A stretch of 64,000 bases of DNA, taken from contig NZ_JAHRWL010000001.1 of NCBI RefSeq assembly GCF_019104745.1, positions 248,001-312,000 on the forward strand, read 5' to 3'. Position numbers and translations under genes: made by a program. Positions 39,315-48,142 of this stretch are shown here, one piece after another. Every line of letters begins with the position of its first letter. The first letter of the stretch is position 1. The stretch comes from Thalassococcus arenae. GTDB taxonomy: Bacteria > Pseudomonadota > Alphaproteobacteria > Rhodobacterales > Rhodobacteraceae. Under the pieces are notes generated by a model. That model saw only the letters and a list, made by a program, of their open reading frames with translations, was not told where the DNA came from and did no database searches.

Positions 39315-41981
39315 TCAGGCGATGGGCCGGGGCTTCAGCGACATCTCCAGGAAATTGTTCTTGTAGGCGCTTTCGCCGATCTTGCGCAGCACGCCTCGGC
39401 CCAGCTTGTAGCGGTAGTTGCCGCTGACCGGGTCCGGGACCGCGTGGCAGACCGAATTGGCCATCGAGCCGGGATAGTTGAACGCCGCCTTGGCGACACC
39501 GGGCCGGATTTCGTCCGACACGATGGCGACCGCAACGAACTGGCCGGTGGTGGTCTTGATATGGCCGTTCTCCATAAGCTTGGCGAAGCTGAGATCGCCA
39601 TCCTTGACGCCGATCGGTTCGCCCTGCTGGACATAGACCGTGTCGTTGAAGCCTTCGACCAGGTCGCCCGACTCGATGCCCTGCGGCGCGGCGTCGTCGG
39701 GATGGATCACGATATGCGGCCAGGGCCAGCGTTTGGCCAGGTAGGGTTTGCGCAAATCGTCGAAGCCCGATTGCCAGGTTTCGTTGACGCGGCCATTGGT
39801 GATCCAGATCTCGCCCTTGTCTGGGCGCGGCTTGATCGCCTCGTAGAAGTCCGACCAGCTGTCGTTGTTCCACGGCGTCTTGAGCATGTTGGCCTTGCCG
39901 GTGTGGGTGCCGAAGGCATAGAGCCATTTCTGGTCATAGGTGTCGCCCTCGACCTCGCCCCACTCGTTTTCCGGATCATGCAGGCGCTTGGTGCCGATCA
40001 TCTCGCCGTTGACCAGGCGCACCGGCGTGGTGATCCCGGTGGTCCCCAGCTCACGCAGTTTTTCGTGGCCCTTCTTGCCTTCCTTCTGGGCCTGCTTGAC
40101 CAGCACGTTGTAGCTGAGCACACCCCCGCGGGAGAACCGCGCGGCTTCCTCGAAGATCTCGTTGCTGTCCTTCCAGTCGAACCCTTCAAACCCCATCTTC
40201 TGGCCGAACAGACCGATGGCGTACCAGTCGGGCTTGGCTTCGGCCGGGGCATCGTTGAACTTGGCGTAAAGACGCAGACGGCGTTCGGCGTTGCAGCGGG
40301 TGAAATCCACCTCGCCCCAGCCCGCCGCGGGCAGCACGATGTCGGCATATTGGGTGTTGAGCGGTTCCACCGGGTAGATGTCGCTGTCCACCAGAACCAT
40401 CCCGCCCGAGTCGACCCGCGCCTTGAACACCTCGACAAGATGGTCCTTGTCGACGCTGCGCGGCTGGTTGGGGTTGCGCATGGTCAGGTCGGCGACCCGG
40501 CTGGCCAGTTCCTGGCTGGCCAGCATCGCCGGGAACCAGGTGCAGCCGATGGTCCACATGAAGCGGACATGCCCGTCCATCACCCAGCGATCCACGTTCA
40601 GCGATTTCTTGCGCCGTCCGGGGTGCTTTTCGGGTGACAGCCAGCCCTTGCCGCCGGAAATGCCCATGCCGCCGCGCTGGTGTCCGCCGCCGCGGCTGAT
40701 GACCTGGCCCGGGCGGTTGCCCGCACCACAGATCAGCCCCAGCGAGGCCAGCGACGCGGTGTTCATGTAGTTGTTGGACCAGTAATTGCCCTTTTCGATC
40801 ATGAACGACGTCTTGGGGCGGCTGCCATCCTCGCGCGGTTTGGCCAGCATCTCGGCGCAGCGCTGGATATCCTCGGCCGGCAGGCCGGTGATCGCGGCCG
40901 CGGTTTCCAGCACCGCCGCCGGTTCGTCGGCGATGAACTTCTGGAAATCCTCCCAGTCGGATTGCCAGCGGCCCCAGGTGGTGCGCCATTGCCAGCGGGT
41001 GTTGCGGGTGCCGCGGCCATAGCCCGACTCGATCTCCCACTTGTTGTTCACCCAGGTGTCGATGAAGTCCTGGTCCTGCCAGCCGTTGTCGATGATGATC
41101 TTGGCCAGCGCCAGATGCAGCACCGTGTCGGTGCCCGGGATGATCGGCAGCCAAAGACCGCCGTTCTTGAGCCCCCATTCCACGCCCATCGTCTTGTGCG
41201 GTGTGACGAAGATCATCGTCTTGTTGGGGTTCTCGCCATACATCATCCATTCGGTGAACAGCACCGTCTTGGTCTCGTAGGGGTCGACACCCGACATGAA
41301 GGCCACATCGCACTTGCCCCAATCCTCGTAGGTGGCCGAGAACGAGTTGATGCCGGAATCGTCGAGACCCGCGGCATCCTCGGCCGCCTGCGGCTTGTCA
41401 TGCGGCGCATAGACCGGCGTTCCGACGCCGCGGCGCACCAGTTTCGAGATCGCGTAGGTGTTCTCGAAATACTCGTAGGAATAGGTCTTCATGCCCCAGG
41501 CATGTTCGCCGTAATTCTTCAGCACATGCTTGGACACCTCGGCCATGACGTCGGTCGCCAGGTCCCAGCTGACCGGCGTCAGCACGCCGCCGATGCGGAT
41601 CATCGGGTATTTCAGGCGGTCGCGGGTGGGTGTGTCGGGATTGAATATCTTTTGTGCCAGAGTGCCGCCGCGGACCGAATAGTTGCCGTTGCGGTTGACC
41701 ACGTCGGCATCGACATCGGGCGTGACCACGAAGTGATGCGGTCTGCCTTCGTGCATGCCGATATTGTGCTGCGACCGCGCGATCCAGGGCGCGCCGCCGA
41801 CCGGAAAATCGACGCCAAAGGCGTTCTGGTCGGCCTGGGCGCCGCCTTCGGTTCCCACCGGCCAGCGATAGACCTTGTAGGAACAGGCGACGATGCAATA
41901 GCTGCACGCGGTCGTCAGAACCTCGGCATCCGGCGGAGGCAGAGGCACGTGCTCGCGGTTCGGGGTGATGGATTCAGCCAT
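39315..41981 (-). CDS. idrA: Molybdopterin oxidoreductase, AioA/IdrA type: probable iodate reductase catalytic subunit
   Basis: An 888-residue DMSO-reductase-superfamily enzyme of the arsenite oxidase/iodate reductase branch. The N-terminal CSYCIVACSYKVYRWP gives Cys26, Cys29 and Cys33, and the fourth cluster ligand position is Ser (Ser102 in NRNGNYSVRGG). This is the 3Fe-4S arrangement known for AioA. Other branch motifs are FPVGGAPWIARSQHNI and RLKYPMIRIGG. It lacks its own Tat signal, as expected if exported with the Rieske subunit. The operon also encodes two di-haem peroxidase-like proteins, the set described for iodate reductase (idrABP1P2) and not for arsenite oxidase, so periplasmic iodate reduction is the favoured activity. 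It is the last gene of the operon, 15 nt after idrB. Confidence 0.82.
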   Translation of the reverse strand: MAESITPNREHVPLPPPDAEVLTTACSYCIVACSYKVYRWPVGTEGGAQADQNAFGVDFPVGGAPWIARSQHNIGMHEGRPHHFVVTPDVDADVVNRNGNYSVRGGTLAQKIFNPDTPTRDRLKYPMIRIGGVLTPVSWDLATDVMAEVSKHVLKNYGEHAWGMKTYSYEYFENTYAISKLVRRGVGTPVYAPHDKPQAAEDAAGLDDSGINSFSATYEDWGKCDVAFMSGVDPYETKTVLFTEWMMYGENPNKTMIFVTPHKTMGVEWGLKNGGLWLPIIPGTDTVLHLALAKIIIDNGWQDQDFIDTWVNNKWEIESGYGRGTRNTRWQWRTTWGRWQSDWEDFQKFIADEPAAVLETAAAITGLPAEDIQRCAEMLAKPREDGSRPKTSFMIEKGNYWSNNYMNTASLASLGLICGAGNRPGQVISRGGGHQRGGMGISGGKGWLSPEKHPGRRKKSLNVDRWVMDGHVRFMWTIGCTWFPAMLASQELASRVADLTMRNPNQPRSVDKDHLVEVFKARVDSGGMVLVDSDIYPVEPLNTQYADIVLPAAGWGEVDFTRCNAERRLRLYAKFNDAPAEAKPDWYAIGLFGQKMGFEGFDWKDSNEIFEEAARFSRGGVLSYNVLVKQAQKEGKKGHEKLRELGTTGITTPVRLVNGEMIGTKRLHDPENEWGEVEGDTYDQKWLYAFGTHTGKANMLKTPWNNDSWSDFYEAIKPRPDKGEIWITNGRVNETWQSGFDDLRKPYLAKRWPWPHIVIHPDDAAPQGIESGDLVEGFNDTVYVQQGEPIGVKDGDLSFAKLMENGHIKTTTGQFVAVAIVSDEIRPGVAKAAFNYPGSMANSVCHAVPDPVSGNYRYKLGRGVLRKIGESAYKNNFLEMSLKPRPIA

Positions 41982-41996
41982 CGGGAAACTCCTCTC

Positions 41997-42548
41997 TCAA
42001 GCGCCGCTGGGGTTCTGGCTGTAGCCGAAGAACAGCCCCATCACGCCGGTAGCGACGATGTCGTCGCCGTCGATTTCAAGAACGATCTGCGGCAGGCTTT
42101 CGACCGCATGACCCGACACGATCATCCCGTGCTTGGTCAGATCGAAGGTCGACAGATGCAGCGGGCACGGACCCAGCACCGAGTGTTCCGCACGGAACTC
42201 GGCTTCGCCCATGTAGCCGCCCATATGCGGGCAGATCGTGTTGAAGGCCACGATGTTGCGCCCGTCGCCCACGCCGCCGCCGGCCTCTTCGTTCAGCATC
42301 ACCAGCAGGTTCTCGATGTCGTCGGTGGGATAATTGAACGACACCGCCGTGCCGGGCGTCAGCGCGGACAGCTTGCCGATGACCTTTCGGGTATAGGAAG
42401 ACGAGACCAGTTCCTGCGCCTCGGACCCGGTGCCGAAACTGGCGAGGACCGAGACGGACGCGCCGCCCAGGATCAGGAAATTCCGCCGCGTGACGGAAGA
42501 ACAGGCGTGATTTCGGCCCACGCCCTCGGCCTTGATTGCTTGGGTCAT
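41997..42548 (-). CDS. idrB: Rieske 2Fe-2S subunit, AioB/IdrB type
   Basis: A 183-residue iron-sulfur subunit with a Tat signal (SVTRRNFLILGGASVSVLAS, twin Arg near residue 21). The Rieske ligands are CPHMGG (Cys, His) and CPLHLSTFD (Cys, His). The extra cysteines that form a disulfide in bc1-type Rieske proteins are replaced by Gly and Leu, as in some AioB proteins. It passes electrons between the Mo subunit and a c-type cytochrome and carries the complex through the Tat system. Its ATG overlaps the stop of the upstream peroxidase-like gene (ATGA). Confidence 0.85.
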   Translation of the reverse strand: MTQAIKAEGVGRNHACSSVTRRNFLILGGASVSVLASFGTGSEAQELVSSSYTRKVIGKLSALTPGTAVSFNYPTDDIENLLVMLNEEAGGGVGDGRNIVAFNTICPHMGGYMGEAEFRAEHSVLGPCPLHLSTFDLTKHGMIVSGHAVESLPQIVLEIDGDDIVATGVMGLFFGYSQNPSGA

Positions 42549-43669
42549 TTGGCAAACTCCGCCCAGGTTGCGGTTTCGGGAAGTTCCGGCTGTTCGAGGA
42601 TCAGCGGCGCGTCCATCGACAGCGCTTCGAGAAAGGCCAAGAGATCGGTCTTTTCGTCTTCGGTCAGGCCCAGGGGTTGCAGACCCGCGGTCTGCCCCTC
42701 ACCGCCGCCCGCGTCGTAGAAATCCACGACCTCGGCCAGCGTGTCGAAATAGCCGTTGTGCATGTAGGGCTCGGTCCAGCGCAGCTCGCGCAGCGAAGGC
42801 GTGCGGAACTTGTGCTTGTCGTCCGGGCGCTTGGTCTTGTGGTACAGGCCCAGATCGTCGGCCCCGGCGCGGTAGACCTCTTCGGGCACGCCTTTCTGGT
42901 AGAGCTCCCATCGCAAGGTGATCTGATACAGCGGGTCCTCGTTGAATTCGGGTGCCGCGGGCACGCCGATATTGTAGAACTTCTGGTCCGAGACCAGCGC
43001 GCCGTTGTGGCAGGAAATGCAACCCGCCTTGCCTTCGAACAACGCCTGGCCGCGCTGCGCCGCTTCAGACATCGCCGCGCCGTCACCGGCCAGGAACCGG
43101 TCGAACGGTACCCTGGCGGCATCGGTGACGATGGTCCGCTCGTAGGCGGCGATCGCATCCCAGGCCTGGCTGATATGCGGCCAGTCGGTGCCGAAGACCT
43201 GCTTGAACGCCGCCACGTATTCCGGGACGAAGCGCAGCCGCATCTCCATCATCGAACCGTCGCCATTGCCAGCGACAGCACCGCCCGCAGCGGCGGGGGC
43301 CTGGCTTTCCAGCGACGTGGCGCTGCCTTCCCAGAACCCCTTGTTGTAATAGGCGCTGTTCAGGATGGTCTGGCTGTTGCGCCAGTGCTGGGTGCCGGGA
43401 TAGCCAAAGCTGATCGCGCCGCCCGTGCCCCAGCCGAGATCCGGCAGGTGACAGGCCGAACAGGGCATCGCCCCGTTGCCGGACAGCCGGCCATCCCAGT
43501 AGAGCTTTTCTCCCAGGGCGATCTTTTCCGGGGTCATCGGGTTGTCCGCCGGAACCGGCGGCGGCGGCAAGGTGGCCAGCGCCGGAACATGCCCTCCGGC
43601 CATGACCCCGGTCGCCAGGACGATGGAAGCCACGGAGGCGCCAAGGACGGTGTGTGCAAGTCGTTTCAT
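42545..43669 (-). CDS. Di-haem cytochrome c peroxidase/MauG-like protein of the idr operon (IdrP type)
   Basis: A 374-residue periplasmic di-haem protein. Signal peptide at 1-24 (TVLGASVASIVLATGVMAGG). Two c-type haem motifs, CSACH (in NGAMPCSACHLPDLGWG) and CISCH (in GKAGCISCHNGALV), are placed as in bacterial cytochrome c peroxidases and MauG. The C-terminus carries FYDAGGGEGQTAGLQPLGL. In iodate reducers IdrP1 and IdrP2 are proposed to remove peroxide made during iodate reduction. Which of the two names fits cannot be decided here. It overlaps idrB by 4 nt and follows its paralogue after 12 nt. Confidence 0.8.
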   Translation of the reverse strand: MKRLAHTVLGASVASIVLATGVMAGGHVPALATLPPPPVPADNPMTPEKIALGEKLYWDGRLSGNGAMPCSACHLPDLGWGTGGAISFGYPGTQHWRNSQTILNSAYYNKGFWEGSATSLESQAPAAAGGAVAGNGDGSMMEMRLRFVPEYVAAFKQVFGTDWPHISQAWDAIAAYERTIVTDAARVPFDRFLAGDGAAMSEAAQRGQALFEGKAGCISCHNGALVSDQKFYNIGVPAAPEFNEDPLYQITLRWELYQKGVPEEVYRAGADDLGLYHKTKRPDDKHKFRTPSLRELRWTEPYMHNGYFDTLAEVVDFYDAGGGEGQTAGLQPLGLTEDEKTDLLAFLEALSMDAPLILEQPELPETATWAEFAK

Positions 43670-43681
43670 CGTGCGTCCTCC

Positions 43682-44797
43682 TCAGTTCTGGCCGACTGCG
43701 CGCATGGCGTAGTCGGGCAATTCGGGTGCCGCGGCGGTCGGAGCGTCGCCGGTCAGGCTTTCCAGGAACAGCACGAGGTTCGCTTTCTCGTTGTCGTTCA
43801 GGCCCAGTGGCTGCAGCCCCGCAGTCTGACCTTCGCCGCCACCGGCATCGTAGAACTCGACCACCTCGGCCAGCGTGGCGAAGGCGCCGGAATGCATGTA
43901 GGGGCCGGTCTGGCCGACATCCCACAGCGACGGGGTGACGAACTTGCCCCAATCGGCCTTGTCCTTGGTGACGACATAATGGCCGACATCCTCGCGCAGG
44001 TTCATGTAGTTGGGCGTGCCCATCGTCGCGTAGTGGCGCAGCAGCGTGATCTGCCGGTCCGCACTGGTCTGAAGATCGGGATGGTCCGGCGCGCCCGTGG
44101 CGTGCAGACCGCCATCCGACAGCATCGCACCGGAATGGCAACCGATGCAGCCGGCCTTGCCCGCGAACAGGTCCTTGCCCTTTTCAGCGCCGGTCGACAG
44201 CGCGTCGGCATTGCCACGCAGATAGGCGTCGAAGGGCGCGTTGGTGGTGCGGATCGTCTTGATGTACTCCGCGATGGCGCCGTAGATGCGGCCGCCATAG
44301 GGCTCGGCGCCATAGGCGTCCTGGAACATCGCCATGTATTCGGGCACCTGCTTGAGCCGTTCCTGGGCCAGACGGCTGTCCATGTGCATCGTGTGCGACT
44401 CGGTCAGCATGTCGCGCACCAGCGTGCCCAGGTCGGCGCCATCCAGCCGGCCATCCCACATCAGGTAATTCCGGTTGGCCACGTTGAACAACGCGGGCGC
44501 GTTGCGGAAATAGGCCAGGTCGCCATAGGCATCCGACATCGCCTCGCCGCTGCTCCAGCCGTTGGCCGGGTCGTGGCAACTGGCGCAGGACAGGTCGGTG
44601 TCGCCCGACAGGCGGTTGTCGAAAAACAGCATGCCGCCCAGCGTGGCGCGGGCCTCATTGATTTCGCCGGGATCCGGCAGCGGCGCGAAACCCTGGGCAT
44701 CTTGCGACGTGGCGGCGCCGGCGGCGCCTATCACAATCGCCACCGAGCAAAGCGCGGCGCGAACCGGTCGCGCGAATAAAGATCGCTTGTCCGTCAT
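43682..44797 (-). CDS. Di-haem cytochrome c peroxidase/MauG-like protein, first gene of the idr operon (IdrP type)
   Basis: A 371-residue di-haem paralogue of the preceding entry. Signal peptide at 1-32 (RAALCSVAIVIGAAGAATSQ). Haem motifs CASCH (SCASCHDPANGWS) and CIGCH (GKAGCIGCHSGAML). It shares the C-terminal FYDAGGGEGQTAGLQPLGL segment word for word with its neighbour, showing tandem duplication followed by divergence. AAAGGAG precedes ATG 44797. It is the first gene of the operon, which therefore runs peroxidase-peroxidase-Rieske-molybdopterin. The hybrid kinase gene ends 285 nt upstream in the same direction. Confidence 0.8.
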   Translation of the reverse strand: MTDKRSLFARPVRAALCSVAIVIGAAGAATSQDAQGFAPLPDPGEINEARATLGGMLFFDNRLSGDTDLSCASCHDPANGWSSGEAMSDAYGDLAYFRNAPALFNVANRNYLMWDGRLDGADLGTLVRDMLTESHTMHMDSRLAQERLKQVPEYMAMFQDAYGAEPYGGRIYGAIAEYIKTIRTTNAPFDAYLRGNADALSTGAEKGKDLFAGKAGCIGCHSGAMLSDGGLHATGAPDHPDLQTSADRQITLLRHYATMGTPNYMNLREDVGHYVVTKDKADWGKFVTPSLWDVGQTGPYMHSGAFATLAEVVEFYDAGGGEGQTAGLQPLGLNDNEKANLVLFLESLTGDAPTAAAPELPDYAMRAVGQN

Positions 44798-45082
44798 CGA
44801 AACTCCTTTCTGCGCATGGATTGCGGTTTGATTTCCTCGTGATCCGGATTTGAGGGAAGCTGCGCGCGACCGCGGTCCGCGGCGCGGGGCCGAATGAAGG
44901 CCGAAAGCCGGAAACGGGCCATCCTCTGTTTCACTGCGGATTCCCCCAAGGACGCGCCGGCGCGAAAGAACATCGCGCGACAGGCGGTCGTTGACGCAAG
45001 GTTAACAATCCGCTGACGGCAGCGTGTGACGGGCCGCCTTGCGAGTTGTGATGATTTGTGACGGTTCTTGACGACGCGCGCG

Positions 45083-47260
45083 TCAGCTCCGGTCCAGGTG
45101 CTGGCGCAGGATGCGGGCGAGCTCCAGCGGATCGACCGGCTTGGACACGACCATCGGTTCGGGACCGTCGATGCGATCCAGATGCGGCGCGAACCCGGTC
45201 AGGAACAGGATCGGCAGCGATGGCCGGACAACACGCAGCCGGGCGGCCAGTTCGGCGCCGTTCATGTCGGGCATCACGACATCGGTGATCGCCGCATCGA
45301 AGCGATCCGGCGCACTCTCGAAACTCTGCAGCGCGACCGGCGCCGACGAAAACGCCTCGACGCGATAGCCATAGCGCGTGAGGCTGCGGCGCAGCGTAGC
45401 GGCGATTTCGGGTTCGTCATCGACGACCAGCAGGCGTTCGGTGCCATAGGGCATCGCCTCGGCGGTGCCGTCGGCCTTCTGATCCGGCGGGTGGCACAGG
45501 GGCAGGCGGACGCGGAACTCGGCGCCCTGGCCCGGCTGGCTGTCGACCTCGATCGTGCCGCCGATATCCGAAACCAATCCGTGCACGACCGCCAGGCCCA
45601 GCCCGGTGCCCTTGCCCATCGGCTTGGTGGTGAAGAAGGCATCAAAGACGCGGCGGCGCACGTCCTCGGTCATGCCGGGCCCGTCATCCCGCACGGTCAG
45701 GCACATCCCTGCGCCTGCATCGTCCGGGTTGTGATCGGTGTCGATCCACACCCGCACCGTACCGCCCTTGCCGCCGATCGCTTCGGCGGCGTTTCCGCAC
45801 AGGTTCATGACGATCTGGTGCAGATGGGTCGGGTCCGCCGCCACCCAGACCGGTTCCTCGGCGTCGGAGACGACAAACCGCGTTGTCGGCGCTGTCGAGG
45901 CGCGCGCGAGCCGCATCACCTGGCGCACCACCTCGCGCATGTCGGTCGGCACCGGGTTGCCGGCCTTGCGCCGGGCAAATCCCAGCAGCTGCTGCACCAG
46001 CAATTGCGCCCGCCGTGCCGCGATCTCGATCTGCTCGACCTCGCGCGCCAGGTCACTGCCTTGAGGCGCATCCAGGGCGGCCAGATGCGCCGATCCCAGG
46101 ATCGACGTCAGCACGCTGTTGAAGTCATGCGCGATGCCTCCGGCCAGCAGGCCGACCGCCTCGATCTTCTGCGCACGGGCCATCTGTTCGCGGGCCCGCA
46201 GCCGTTCGGTGATGTCCTCGCCGATGCCCAGATAGCTGTGGGTGGTGCCATCGGCTTCGCGCAGCGGCAGGATCGTGCTTTCGATCCAATAGCTGCCGCC
46301 ATCCTTCCTGAGATTGTGCAGGATGCCGCGCCAGGACTTTCCATCGCGCAGCAGTTCCTGCATCCGCGCATATTCCGCGGCTTCGGTATCGCCCGATTGC
46401 AGGAATTTCGGGGTCTCGCCGATGACCTCGTCGCGCGACCACCCCGACAGCTCCTCGAAATGGCGGTTGACGTATTTCAGCCGCCCGTCGGTGTCGGTGA
46501 TCATCACCGAAGCCGGGCTTTGTTCGACCGCCTGTGCAAGCCGTTGTTCGCTGCGTTCCAGCCGGTGGCGCAGGTCCAGTTCATCGGACAACTGGTCGAG
46601 CGTGCCCTGCATGTCGGCGAGGATCGACCGGAAGGCCAGCGCCAGTGACAACGACGCCAGCACCAACAACGCCATCGAGACGAAGCCGATGCCGATCAAC
46701 CCGCGCCCCCGTTCGACCGAAGCGAACAGGCGTTCGGTCTGCTGGGTGCGGGCGGCCTGCCACAGCCGTTCGAGCGTTGCCAGCGCCGCCAGCGCATCGG
46801 TGTCGTCGACCCGCACCAGCGCGTCGGTCCGTTCGGCCGACCATCTCTCGGCCGCGGCGGCTTCGGCGATCGACAACTTGTCGCGATAGATGGCGATTGT
46901 GCGTATCACGGTCTCGACCGCTTCGCGTTCCTCGACCGAGATGGGCAGCGCGAGGTATTCCGCCGTGACCGCATCGAATTCCCCCAGTTTTCCGACAAGC
47001 CGCTGGCGGTATTGATCGTCCTGGCGCAGCACGTAGTTCTTGAACGTGTGGATGATTCCGCCGTACCCCAATTGTCCGCGGATCGCGCTGATCAGTGCGC
47101 CCTTTCGGTCGGCTTCGCTGGAATAGCCGGTCCAGCTTTCGGAAATCTCGAGGAATTGCCTGCGCGTCTGAACGCCCAGATACAGTCCGGTCACGACCGT
47201 CGCCACCAACAGGACGGCCGCCGCGATTACCGTCTTGCGCGTCTTTATCCGTGGCCGCAT
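45083..47260 (-). CDS. Membrane hybrid sensor histidine kinase next to the idr operon
   Basis: A 725-residue sensor. TM1 at about 11-29, a helical periplasmic sensor at 30-185, TM2 at 188-210. PAS at about 238-350 (ASVMITDTDGRLKYVNRHFE), HisKA with LLAGGIAHDFNSVLTSILG (phospho-His), HATPase with IVMNLCGNAAEAIGG (N-box), DDGPGM and GKGTGLGLAVV. A C-terminal receiver covers about 600-720 with AITDVVMPDMNG (Asp). All catalytic motifs are intact. The periplasmic domain could sense a substrate of the periplasmic Idr system; this is inference from position (same strand, 285 nt upstream of idr). It is divergent from an OmpR-type regulator. Confidence 0.9.
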   Translation of the reverse strand: MRPRIKTRKTVIAAAVLLVATVVTGLYLGVQTRRQFLEISESWTGYSSEADRKGALISAIRGQLGYGGIIHTFKNYVLRQDDQYRQRLVGKLGEFDAVTAEYLALPISVEEREAVETVIRTIAIYRDKLSIAEAAAAERWSAERTDALVRVDDTDALAALATLERLWQAARTQQTERLFASVERGRGLIGIGFVSMALLVLASLSLALAFRSILADMQGTLDQLSDELDLRHRLERSEQRLAQAVEQSPASVMITDTDGRLKYVNRHFEELSGWSRDEVIGETPKFLQSGDTEAAEYARMQELLRDGKSWRGILHNLRKDGGSYWIESTILPLREADGTTHSYLGIGEDITERLRAREQMARAQKIEAVGLLAGGIAHDFNSVLTSILGSAHLAALDAPQGSDLAREVEQIEIAARRAQLLVQQLLGFARRKAGNPVPTDMREVVRQVMRLARASTAPTTRFVVSDAEEPVWVAADPTHLHQIVMNLCGNAAEAIGGKGGTVRVWIDTDHNPDDAGAGMCLTVRDDGPGMTEDVRRRVFDAFFTTKPMGKGTGLGLAVVHGLVSDIGGTIEVDSQPGQGAEFRVRLPLCHPPDQKADGTAEAMPYGTERLLVVDDEPEIAATLRRSLTRYGYRVEAFSSAPVALQSFESAPDRFDAAITDVVMPDMNGAELAARLRVVRPSLPILFLTGFAPHLDRIDGPEPMVVSKPVDPLELARILRQHLDRS

Positions 47261-47343
47261 CGGTCATCCGCCTTGCACCGCCCTTGCGGGCCATCGCCAA
47301 TCCCCGCATTATCCGACGGTCTGGCGTTATCAGGAAGTGTCAC

Positions 47344-48066
47344 ATGGCGCATCGCGTGCTGGTCGTCGATGACGATCATCAAGTGACGGATTTTCTTCAA
47401 CGGTTCCTGGTCAAACAGGGATTCCACGTGGTGTCGTCGGGGTCGGCCACCCAGATGGGCCTGGCGATGGAACACGACAGCTTCGATATTATCATCCTCG
47501 ATGTCGGCCTTCCCGATGCCGACGGGTTCCAGATCTTGCGGGACTTGCGCCGGGATTCGAGCATACCGATCATCCTGCTGACCGTGCGCGACGATGTCTA
47601 CGACAAGGTCGTGGGGCTGGAGATCGGCGCCGACGACTATGTCCCCAAACCGTTCGAACCGCGCGAATTGCTGGCCCGCATGCGGTCGGTTCTGCGCCGC
47701 ACCGTATCACCCGAGCCCAAGAAGCACGGCACGCGGGCCGGAGACGCGGTGTTTTCCGGCTTTCGCCTGCAGTCGGAAAAACGCCGCGTGACCGCCCCGG
47801 ACGGCGCCGAGATGTCGCTGACGTCTACGGAATACACGCTGTTGGTGCACCTGGTGCAGCATGCCGGCGAAACCGTTTCGCGCGACAGTCTGATGAACGC
47901 GCTCTACGGCTATTCGATCCAGGTCACAGACCGCGCCATCGACGCCCATGTCTCGCGCCTGCGTCGCAAGTTGGATGCAGCGGGCGGGCATGGCGGGCTG
48001 ATCAAGACAGTGCATGGCCGCGGCTATTGCCTGGCCGACCGGATCGAGACGCCCGCCGGGCGGTGA
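47344..48066 (+). CDS. OmpR/PhoB-family response regulator
   Basis: A 240-residue regulator with an N-terminal receiver (1-118; DDD at 9-11, phospho-Asp in IIILDVGLPDADGF, VPKPFEPRELLARM) and a C-terminal winged helix (about 140-232; LTSTEYTLLVHLVQHAGETV, then DRAIDAHVSRLRRKLD and VHGRGYCL). It starts 83 nt from the divergent hybrid kinase, a natural partner, though a hybrid kinase more often needs a phosphotransfer step. Candidate regulator of the idr operon; no target site could be defined by eye. Confidence 0.92.
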   Translation: MAHRVLVVDDDHQVTDFLQRFLVKQGFHVVSSGSATQMGLAMEHDSFDIIILDVGLPDADGFQILRDLRRDSSIPIILLTVRDDVYDKVVGLEIGADDYVPKPFEPRELLARMRSVLRRTVSPEPKKHGTRAGDAVFSGFRLQSEKRRVTAPDGAEMSLTSTEYTLLVHLVQHAGETVSRDSLMNALYGYSIQVTDRAIDAHVSRLRRKLDAAGGHGGLIKTVHGRGYCLADRIETPAGR

Positions 48067-48142
48067 TCGGCATCCAACACCCGCCATGCGGTTTGCGTCG
48101 CCCTGCGCCCCGGTGCATATCTGGCGACAGGGAGGCCGATGC

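Noticed and set aside
39315-42548. Calling the Mo/Rieske pair arsenite oxidase (aioAB)
   Set aside because: The two coupled di-haem peroxidase-like genes fit iodate reductase, and no arsenic genes (ars, aioSRX-type sensor set) are nearby. Not excluded without a tree.
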